Assembly (NCBI GenBank): GCA_016213845.1
Contig: JACQZN010000044.1
Coordinates: 27,662-79,800, forward strand
Reading direction: 5' to 3'
DNA: 52,139 nucleotides
Origin: Candidatus Wallbacteria bacterium
Lineage (GTDB): Bacteria; Muiribacteriota; UBA6191; JACPRK01
The translations under genes were made by a program, and so were the position numbers. Shown one piece after another: positions 33,003 through 39,578 of the stretch. The notes under the pieces are model-generated. The model was not told the origin of the DNA and did no database searches. It was given only the letters and a program-made list of their open reading frames with translations. Each line of letters opens with the position of its first letter. The stretch's first letter is position 1.

Positions 33003-33836
33003 ATGAACACGGCCGAAATCCAGGCGATCGTTACAAAGCACCAGGGCAAGCCCGGTGAGGTCCTCTCGATCCTCGAGGACATCCAGTCCCGCTACAGCTT
33101 CCTTCCGGAAGATGCCCTCCGCTTCGTCGCGGACCGGACCGGTCACCCCCTACGCGACCTGTACGGCGTCGCCACCTTCTACAAGATGTTCAGCTTCCGC
33201 CCTCGCGGCAAGCACCTCGTCAGTGTCTGCCTGGGGACCGCCTGTCACGTCCGCCGGGCCGCCCTCGTAGCCGAGGAGTTCGAAAGCAAACTCTCCGTCC
33301 GCGCGGGCGAGACTACCCCGGACGGCGACATCAGCCTCGAATCGGTGAACTGCGTCGGCGCCTGCGCCCTCGGCCCCATCGTCGTGGTCGATGGCCACTA
33401 CTTCCCAAACGTCAAGAAGGCCTCCGTCAAGAGCATCATCGACCGCACTCGAGGCGGCCTCGACCGCATCGACCCCAATAAGGACCCTCGAGTCTTCCCC
33501 GTCGAGGTCCGCTGCCCCAGGTGCAATCACTCCTTGATGGATCCAGCCTTCCCCATCGAGGACCACCCCTCGGTTCGCGTGACCATCAGCTTCGGCGCCT
33601 GCCACGGCTGGCTCCGCCTGTCGTCGCTGTACGGCAGCTTCACCATCGTCTCGGAGTACGAGACCCCCGCCGACACCGTCTGTCACTTCTTCTGCCCACA
33701 CTGCCATGCCGAGCTCCTCGGCGCCACCAGCTGCATGGAGTGCGCCGCCCCCATGGTCCCGATGGTCATCGAGGGCGGCGGCATCGTCCAGATATGCTCC
33801 CGTCGCGGTTGCCGCGGACACCTGCTCGACCTCTGA
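33003..33836 (+). CDS. NuoE/HndA-like 2Fe-2S subunit with a cysteine-rich C-terminal extension
   Basis: This 277-residue protein has a thioredoxin-like 2Fe-2S domain of NADH dehydrogenase type (residues 1-150). An N-terminal helical part (ILEDIQSRYSFLPEDALRFVAD) is followed by VCLGTACHV and NCVGACALGP, giving the four cluster cysteines. It passes electrons from the NuoF flavin. NuoE proteins normally end near residue 160. Here about 110 more residues carry cysteine pairs in RCPRC, FFCPHCHAEL, SCMECAAPM and CSRRGC, consistent with one or two zinc ribbons. The ATG at 33003 has AGGAG six bases before it. It is the first gene of an operon with NuoF-, HoxU- and glutamate-synthase-like proteins. 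The extension may dock the partner enzyme or bind metal; this is inference. Confidence 0.9.
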   Translation: MNTAEIQAIVTKHQGKPGEVLSILEDIQSRYSFLPEDALRFVADRTGHPLRDLYGVATFYKMFSFRPRGKHLVSVCLGTACHVRRAALVAEEFESKLSVRAGETTPDGDISLESVNCVGACALGPIVVVDGHYFPNVKKASVKSIIDRTRGGLDRIDPNKDPRVFPVEVRCPRCNHSLMDPAFPIEDHPSVRVTISFGACHGWLRLSSLYGSFTIVSEYETPADTVCHFFCPHCHAELLGATSCMECAAPMVPMVIEGGGIVQICSRRGCRGHLLDL

Positions 33837-33855
33837 TACCGGAGCTCCCCCAGCC

Positions 33856-35739
33856 ATGAACAAGTTCACGGACGTCAAAGAATTCGAGAGCTTTCGCCGC
33901 TTGGTCCTCCAAGAACGCGCCAGAGGGGACTCCTCGCCCCGTCTCGTGACCTGCGCCGGCACCTGCGGCCAGCTCAGCGGTGCTAGCGACATCATCCGCG
34001 TGGTGAAACGCGAAATCTCCCAGCGGAACCTCCAGGGCAAGATCTCACTGCGTATCACCGGATGCCAGGGCTTCTGCGAGCTCAATCCCTTCATCCTCGT
34101 CGAGCCGACCGGCAACTTCTACCCCAAGGTCAAGATGGCCGACGTCCCCCGGATCATGGATGCCGCTCTCATGCAGAAGGTCGTGCCGGAACTGCTCCAC
34201 AGGGGCCCCGATGGAGTCGGCCCGTTCGTGACGCAGCGCGACATGCCCTTCTACGCCCGTCAGACGCGCCGCGTCCTCGGCGCCAACCAACACATCGATC
34301 CGATCCGGATCATGGACTACATCGCCCACGGAGGCTACGGCGCGGCCCTCCGCGTCCTCGCCTCGCCCGATCCCGATTGGATCATCGATCAAGTCTCCCG
34401 CTCGGGTCTGCGTGGTAGAGGCGGCGCTGGTTTCCCCACGGGCACCAAGTGGCGCCTCGCCCACCGCGCCGGCGACGGCTCCCGCGACAAGTACGTTGTC
34501 TGCAACGCCGACGAAGGCGACCCCGGCGCCTACATGGACCGCGGCCTCTTGGAAGGTAACCCCCACGCCATCCTCGAAGGCATGCTCCTCTGCGCCATCG
34601 CCATCGGCTCCGACAAGGGCATCCTGTACGTCAGGGCCGAGTATCCCCTCGCAATAAAGCACTCGCTCATCGCCATCCGGCAGGCCCGTGAATTCGGGCT
34701 CCTCGGCCAGGATCTCCTCGGCTCAGGCCTGGACTTCGACGTCGAGGTCGTTCGCGGAGCGGGCGCCTTCGTCTGTGGCGAAGAAACCGCCCTCATCCGC
34801 AGCGTCGAGGGCAAGCGCCCCGAACCGCGCGAGCGTCCCCCCTATCCCATCGACTCTGGCATCCGCGGCCGCCCCACGTGCATCAACAACGTCGAGACCC
34901 TGGCCAACATCCCATTGCTGCTTACCGAGGGCCCTGAGGCCTTCGCCTCCATCGGCGTCCCAGGAAACACCGGCACGAAGATCTTCTCGCTCGTCGGAAA
35001 GATCAAGAACACCGGCCTCGTGGAGATTCCACTCGGAACGCCAATCCGCGACGTCGTCTTCGACATCGGCGGCGGGCCCCAGGGAAAACGCCCAATCAAG
35101 GCCGTCCAGACTGGCGGCCCCTCCGGCGGCTGCATCCCCGCCCACCTCTTCGACCTCCGTCTGGACTACGACACGCTCGCCAAAGCCGGAACCATCATGG
35201 GCAGCGGCGGCATGATCGTCATGGACGAGTCGACCTGCATGGTCGATGTGGCCAAGTACTTCACCAAGTTCCTGATGGAGGAATCCTGCGGAAAGTGCTT
35301 CACCTGTCGCAAGGGCATCCAGCGCATGCACGAGCTCCTGGAGGATATTTCCAACGGAAACGCCTCGATGGAGCATCTCTGTCTCTTGGAACAGCTCGCT
35401 CGCACCGTCAAGGACACCACGCTCTGCGGCCTCGGCAGGACCGCCTCGAACCCCGTCCTGTCGACCCTCCGCCACTTCAGAAAGGAGTTCGTCGCTCACA
35501 TCGCCGAGCGATACTGCGAAGCCGGTGTCTGCCGAGACCTCGCCCGATTCAAGATCAACTCCGCCTGCAATGGTTGCACTCTCTGCAAGCGCGCCTGCCC
35601 GGCAGGCGCCATCGCGGGTGAGCTCAAGCAGCCCCACGTCATCGACCAGTCCGCTTGCGTCCATTGCCGCGCTTGCGTCGACGCATGCAACCGCGACGCC
35701 ATCGATATCCTCGGCCACAACGACGCCAGCCTCCATTGA
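33856..35739 (+). CDS. NuoF/HndC-like NADH-binding flavoprotein with extra ferredoxin domains
   Basis: This 627-residue diaphorase subunit oxidises NAD(P)H via FMN. An N-terminal thioredoxin-like domain has C33-x3-C37 and GCQGFCEL; the usual first spacing in this family is C-x4-C, so that site is shortened by one residue. The FMN/NADH core has GLRGRGGAGFPTGTKW and CNADEGDPGAYMDR (about 185-235). SCGKCFTCRKG plus a later LCGLG bind a 4Fe-4S cluster. The C-terminal 60 residues are a two-cluster ferredoxin (CNGCTLCKRACPAGAI, CVHCRACVDACNRDAI). GGAG lies 11 bases before the ATG. This is the HndC/HymB layout of bifurcating hydrogenases, but no hydrogenase subunit is encoded. It follows the NuoE-like gene by 19 bases. 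Confidence 0.93.
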   Translation: MNKFTDVKEFESFRRLVLQERARGDSSPRLVTCAGTCGQLSGASDIIRVVKREISQRNLQGKISLRITGCQGFCELNPFILVEPTGNFYPKVKMADVPRIMDAALMQKVVPELLHRGPDGVGPFVTQRDMPFYARQTRRVLGANQHIDPIRIMDYIAHGGYGAALRVLASPDPDWIIDQVSRSGLRGRGGAGFPTGTKWRLAHRAGDGSRDKYVVCNADEGDPGAYMDRGLLEGNPHAILEGMLLCAIAIGSDKGILYVRAEYPLAIKHSLIAIRQAREFGLLGQDLLGSGLDFDVEVVRGAGAFVCGEETALIRSVEGKRPEPRERPPYPIDSGIRGRPTCINNVETLANIPLLLTEGPEAFASIGVPGNTGTKIFSLVGKIKNTGLVEIPLGTPIRDVVFDIGGGPQGKRPIKAVQTGGPSGGCIPAHLFDLRLDYDTLAKAGTIMGSGGMIVMDESTCMVDVAKYFTKFLMEESCGKCFTCRKGIQRMHELLEDISNGNASMEHLCLLEQLARTVKDTTLCGLGRTASNPVLSTLRHFRKEFVAHIAERYCEAGVCRDLARFKINSACNGCTLCKRACPAGAIAGELKQPHVIDQSACVHCRACVDACNRDAIDILGHNDASLH

Positions 35740-35797
35740 CACCCGGCCTAGACCTCACGTCCGATCCCATCTCGCTCCAGCCCCGGAGGCAACCCAA

Positions 35798-36475
35798 GTG
35801 ATCTCATTCAAGCTAAATGGCCAGAGAGTGACGGCTGAACCGGGCGCCACGATCCTCGAAACGGCCCGGTTCTTTGGAGTTCCCATTCCCACGCTCTGCG
35901 ACATGGAGGGGCTGACTCCCTTCGGCGGTTGCCGCCTGTGCGTCGTCGAAATCGGCGATGGAGAGGCTTCTAAGCTCGTCACGGCTTGCACGCATCCCGT
36001 TCAGGAAGGAATGCGCGTCAGAACCGCGTCACGTCGCGTGGTCGACGCCCGCAGAATGGTCGCCGAGCTTCTCCTGGCATCCTGCCCGCAATCCAAGACT
36101 GTACAAGACCTGGCTGCGTCCATGGGCATCCACCGCCAGCGATTCCGCCAGGAGCACGAAGACTGCATCCTCTGCGGCCGGTGCGTACGGATGTGCTCCG
36201 AGCAGATGATGTCGGGCGCCATCGGATTCCAGGGCCGCGGCCGCGAGCGCCGAATCTCGACTCCCTTCGATCGCGCTTCGGAGCTCTGCCGTCGCTGCGG
36301 TGGCTGCATCCAGGTCTGCCCCGCCTGCGAGCTTCGATGCACCTTCAACGAACCCGAACGCGCTGTCTGCGGTGGCTGCGCCAACCTCAGCCCGCCCTGC
36401 GTTGACCACGGACAGTTCGATGACATGCAATGCTACATGGACCCTTGTGCCGCCTGCCGGATGTCCGGGGCGTGA
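35798..36475 (+). CDS. HoxU/NuoG-N-like adaptor with 2Fe-2S and 4Fe-4S clusters
   Basis: This 225-residue electron-transfer protein starts with a plant-type 2Fe-2S domain (residues 1-80). Its cluster cysteines lie in PTLCDMEGLTPFGGCRLCVVE and TACTHP. The His-Cys 4Fe-4S motif of NuoG is missing; that place reads LLLASCPQSKTVQDLAAS, as in the short HoxU-like adaptors. A ferredoxin-like part follows (CILCGRCVRMC, CRRCGGCIQVCPACELRC) and a short C-terminal tail with several further cysteines (CGGCANLSPPC, CAAC). The GTG at 35798 is chosen because CGGAGG is 8 bases upstream and the 2Fe-2S domain starts there; the frame is open for another 270 bases upstream without domain content. It would carry electrons between the diaphorase and the next gene product. 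Confidence 0.9.
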   Translation: MISFKLNGQRVTAEPGATILETARFFGVPIPTLCDMEGLTPFGGCRLCVVEIGDGEASKLVTACTHPVQEGMRVRTASRRVVDARRMVAELLLASCPQSKTVQDLAASMGIHRQRFRQEHEDCILCGRCVRMCSEQMMSGAIGFQGRGRERRISTPFDRASELCRRCGGCIQVCPACELRCTFNEPERAVCGGCANLSPPCVDHGQFDDMQCYMDPCAACRMSGA

Positions 36476-36496
36476 CCTCTATCGGAGGAGTTCGCT

Positions 36497-38080
36497 ATGA
36501 CGCTCTCCAGAACTAACACTTCCGCCGCCACGCTCACCAAGAACAGGACCGAAGGCAGCGTCGTCCCAGCCTCCGGCATGTGTGTCACATGTGTCGATGG
36601 ATGCATCGGCATGTGTGAGATCGGCAAGTCCGCCTTCCGGGGACACGAAGTCATCTACCCCCAGCCGTTTGGCGTCATCACAACCGCCTCCGAAAAGGCC
36701 TATCCCGTCGACTACTCGCACTTCAACATCATGGGAACCTGCGTCGGCGCCCAGGGCATCCCCGCCGATAGCGACCAGGCCATCTTCCCGCGAGTCCGCC
36801 TCGAAGTTGCCTTCGGAAAGGACGATAAGATCCGATTCCGGTATCCCTGGCTCATCTCCGGTATCGGCTCCACCGACATCGCAAAGAAGAACTGGGACGG
36901 CCTGGCCGTCGGTTCCGCCCTGGCCGGTACCGGCCTCACCATCGGCGAAAACGTCGTCGGTATGGACCCGGACGCCCGGATCGAGAAGGGCCGCGTCAAG
37001 AGCTCCCCAGAGCTCGAGCGCCGCGTCAAGCTCTACCAGAGCTGGCAGCGCGACGGCTTCGGTGCCATCATCGTCCAGGCCAACGTCGAGGACACCCGGC
37101 TCGGTGTCCAGGAGTACGCCATCTCAGAGCTCGGCGTCGAGTGTGTCGAGCTCAAGTGGGGACAGGGCGCCAAGGACATAGGCGGCGAGGTCAAGATTGC
37201 ATCCCTCGAACGCGCCCAGCTCCTCCAGCAGCGCGGCTACATCGTACTCCCAGATCCCACCGACCCCGCCGTCATCGCTGCCTACAAGCGTGGCGCCTTC
37301 AAGGAATTCGAACGGCACTCCCGTGTCGGCATGGTCAGCGAGGAAGCCTTCGCGCGCCGCGTCAAGGAGCTCCGAAAGGCCGGTGCAAAGTACGTCTTCC
37401 TCAAGACTGGCGCCTACCGCCCCGCGGACCTCGCACGCGCAATCCGGTTCGCTTCCCGCTACAAGCTCGACCTCCTCACCGTCGACGGCGCCGGCGGAGG
37501 TACCGGCATGAGCCCCTGGCGCATGATGAACGAATGGGGCGTCCCTGCAGTCGAGCTCCACTCGCTCCTGCACCGCTACGCCACGTATCTCGCGGGTCGC
37601 CGCGCAACCCTCCCGGCCCTCGCCCTGGGCGGCGGATTCGCCTTCGAGGACCAGATCATGAAGGGTCTCGCTCTCGGCGCTCCCTTCGTCAAGCTCATCG
37701 GAATGGCCCGCGCCCCCATTGCAGCTGCAATGGTCGGAAAGACCCTCGGAAGGGCCATCGATGACGGCGCCATGCCCGTCTACGTCCAGCGCTTCGGTAA
37801 GACCCGAGAAGAGGTCTTCGTCACCGCTTCGGACCTCAAGAAAGACCTCGGCGCCGACACCTTCGACAAGATCCCCTCAGGCGCTCTCGGCCTCTACACT
37901 TACTATGAGCGCTTGGCCCAGGGTTTGCGGCAGTTCCTCGCCGGAAGCCGCAAGTTCGATGTGTCCCAGGTATCTCGTGACGACATTGCCTCTCTCACGC
38001 CCGAGGCCGCAGCCGTCAGCGGAATCCCCTTCGTGATGGACACAGACCACGAACTGGCCAAGAAAATCCTCGATAGCTAA
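36497..38080 (+). CDS. Stand-alone FMN glutamate-synthase-domain protein
   Basis: This 527-residue protein matches the FMN-binding central domain of glutamate synthase, which reduces 2-iminoglutarate to glutamate. The barrel has TVDGAGGGTGMSPWRMMNEW, corresponding to the GGTGAS motif of GltB, and LPALALGGGFAFEDQIMKGLALG. The glutaminase and GXGXG domains are absent. The C-x5-C-x4-C 3Fe-4S site after the barrel is also absent, with no cysteine in the region after ALGAPFVKL. Instead the N-terminus has C29-x2-C32-x3-C36-x3-C40 (MCVTCVDGCIGMC), which could hold a cluster. GGAGGAG is 6 bases before the ATG. It is last in the operon behind NuoE-, NuoF- and HoxU-like proteins, so NADH is the likely electron source. 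No glutaminase gene is nearby. The substrate is not proven. Confidence 0.88.
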   Translation: MTLSRTNTSAATLTKNRTEGSVVPASGMCVTCVDGCIGMCEIGKSAFRGHEVIYPQPFGVITTASEKAYPVDYSHFNIMGTCVGAQGIPADSDQAIFPRVRLEVAFGKDDKIRFRYPWLISGIGSTDIAKKNWDGLAVGSALAGTGLTIGENVVGMDPDARIEKGRVKSSPELERRVKLYQSWQRDGFGAIIVQANVEDTRLGVQEYAISELGVECVELKWGQGAKDIGGEVKIASLERAQLLQQRGYIVLPDPTDPAVIAAYKRGAFKEFERHSRVGMVSEEAFARRVKELRKAGAKYVFLKTGAYRPADLARAIRFASRYKLDLLTVDGAGGGTGMSPWRMMNEWGVPAVELHSLLHRYATYLAGRRATLPALALGGGFAFEDQIMKGLALGAPFVKLIGMARAPIAAAMVGKTLGRAIDDGAMPVYVQRFGKTREEVFVTASDLKKDLGADTFDKIPSGALGLYTYYERLAQGLRQFLAGSRKFDVSQVSRDDIASLTPEAAAVSGIPFVMDTDHELAKKILDS

Positions 38081-38140
38081 GTGTAGCAAGCCAGCCCCGG
38101 TGCGCGACTCGACACCGCCCCGGCGTTGGGAAGGTCAATG

Positions 38141-38170
38141 GGAGAGCGCCGTCGTCAGACGGCGCTCTTC
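38141..38170. terminator. Hairpin terminator between the two convergent redox operons
   Basis: AGAGCGCCGTC (38143-38153) pairs with GACGGCGCTCT (38158-38168) around GTCA: eleven perfect pairs, with two more flanking. TTCCTCT follows on the plus strand. It lies 60 bases after the glutamate-synthase-like stop and about 100 bases after the stop of the minus-strand ferredoxin gene, so it can serve both. Confidence 0.65.
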
Positions 38171-38268
38171 CTCTCTGCGCAGGACTAGCAGGAAAGAGTG
38201 CAGCGAAGCTTTCGTGACCAAAGGTCACGATCTGCAAGTGCGGCAGCCGCGCGCAGTTAATGTAGGCC

Positions 38269-38709
38269 TTACCTGGGAAGACTCGCTCCCCGCAGCGCAC
38301 CCGTCGGACAGAACTTCGCACATGCCGGCTCGCCCCTGCACAGATCGCACTTCACCATCGCCGGCCGGGAATGCTCTAGCTCCATGTTCCCGAACGGACA
38401 CGCCGCCGCGCACAGCCCGCACAGCGTGCAGCGTTCTTCGTTCACCTCGATGGCCCCCGTCCTGAGGCTCCGCTCCAGAGCTCCGTACTTGCACGCACCA
38501 ATGCACCGGGCCTCGTCGCACTGAAAGCACAGCATCGGCACGAATGCCCGCGTCCCCGTCACGGATACCCGCACGCGCGGCAGCCCGGGCCGCAATCCCC
38601 CGAGACCGCCGGCCACCCTTGCCTCGACTTCGGCATGCGCGTATGAGCACGCCATCTCACAACTGCGGCATCCCGAGCACAGCTTGGGGCTGACGTGGAG
38701 CCGGATCAT
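38269..38709 (-). CDS. Multi-cluster ferredoxin (CooF/HycB/DmsB-like)
   Basis: This 146-residue protein has four cysteine groups: CSGCRSCEMAC, CFQCDEARCIGAC, CTLCGLCAAAC and CDLCRGEPACAKFC. That is the four 4Fe-4S arrangement of the DmsB/HycB/CooF family, a wire between redox enzymes. The ATG at 38709 overlaps the upstream gene's stop (ATGA) and has AAAGGAG eight bases before it. It is the last gene of the 2-oxoacid oxidoreductase/diaphorase operon. It could accept electrons from VorD or from the diaphorase and pass them to an enzyme encoded elsewhere. Confidence 0.9.
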   Translation of the reverse strand: MIRLHVSPKLCSGCRSCEMACSYAHAEVEARVAGGLGGLRPGLPRVRVSVTGTRAFVPMLCFQCDEARCIGACKYGALERSLRTGAIEVNEERCTLCGLCAAACPFGNMELEHSRPAMVKCDLCRGEPACAKFCPTGALRGASLPR

Positions 38710-39578
38710 CGCGCAACTCCTTTCATCGGACCCGATTCGGACAGCCCCTCTCGAGTTCGCCTCGCCGGCAACTCTCCAAACTTCTCCGCGCTCGACCGGC
38801 GCTTGCAAGTCGGACAGTGGGTCAACTCGACCAAAGTTACTCCCAGCCTCCTCGACTCGAGCTCTGCAAGCTCCCGAGGCAGCGTCGCTTCCCCGCAGCC
38901 TCCGCAACGAATCATCTCGAACCGTCGCCCCCAGATCCGTCGCACCCCCCCTGACTCCGCGAGCAGTATGTGGCCGGTCGGACACGCCCGCGCGCACACT
39001 CCGCATCCCGTGCAAGCTTCAGGCGGCTCGCCGCCTGGCCCAGATACCCTGGCCTCCGCTCCCCGCCCTTGAATCGAGATGGCATCGTACCCCGCCGCCG
39101 CGCAAAGCCGCGTGCAAATCCCGCACAACACGCACCCCGCCCCCCCCGCATTCTCCTCGCTTGCCCAAACTGCCCCACTCGACTTTCCCCAATTTATTTC
39201 GGCCGGCTCGGTCGGCTCTCGAACCGCCTCACTCGACTTTCCCCCAACTTCCTCGGCCAGAGATCTCAGCGCCGCCGATTCGGGCGCTCGCCGCAACAGC
39301 AGTCGCACGACTGTCTGTCTCACCAGCTTTACTTCTTGTGTGACCGTCCGGACATCCAGGCCAGGCTGCACCCGCTCCAGGCAGCTCGGCACCACTCGGC
39401 CCGGTCCTTCGGCCCGATCTCGCACTTCGACCACGCACAGCCGGCAGGCGCCCTCCGGCTCCACGGCCGGATGGTCGCAAAGCGTCGGTATCCTGCGGCC
39501 CACTCTGCGCGCCACGTCCAGCAGCCGCTCGCCCTCCGAGGCTAACACCAGCTCCCCGTCCAGTCTCAGCTCGATCAC
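38706..39578 (-). CDS. HoxU/NuoG-N-like adaptor, second copy
   Basis: This 290-residue protein is a paralogue of the 35798-36475 adaptor. The 2Fe-2S part has RRIPTLCDHPAVEPEGACRLCVVE, the NuoG His-Cys motif is absent (LLLRRAPESAALRSL), and ferredoxin motifs CVLCGICTRLC and CTGCGVCARACPTGH follow. It differs by about 65 more residues: an insertion with a repeated WGKSSGAV/GKSSEAV phrase and a C-terminal zinc-ribbon-like part (IRCGGCGEA, THCPTCKRR). The GTG at 39578 overlaps the diaphorase stop (GTGA) and has GGAGGTGG six bases upstream. Translational coupling to its neighbours is strong. Confidence 0.88.
   Translation of the reverse strand: MIELRLDGELVLASEGERLLDVARRVGRRIPTLCDHPAVEPEGACRLCVVEVRDRAEGPGRVVPSCLERVQPGLDVRTVTQEVKLVRQTVVRLLLRRAPESAALRSLAEEVGGKSSEAVREPTEPAEINWGKSSGAVWASEENAGGAGCVLCGICTRLCAAAGYDAISIQGRGAEARVSGPGGEPPEACTGCGVCARACPTGHILLAESGGVRRIWGRRFEMIRCGGCGEATLPRELAELESRRLGVTLVELTHCPTCKRRSSAEKFGELPARRTREGLSESGPMKGVAR

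Noticed and set aside
33003..38080. Reading the NuoEF-HoxU genes as an electron-bifurcating FeFe hydrogenase (HndABCD)
   Set aside because: No H-cluster subunit with its TSCCPxW-type motifs is encoded; the last gene is a glutamate-synthase domain instead.
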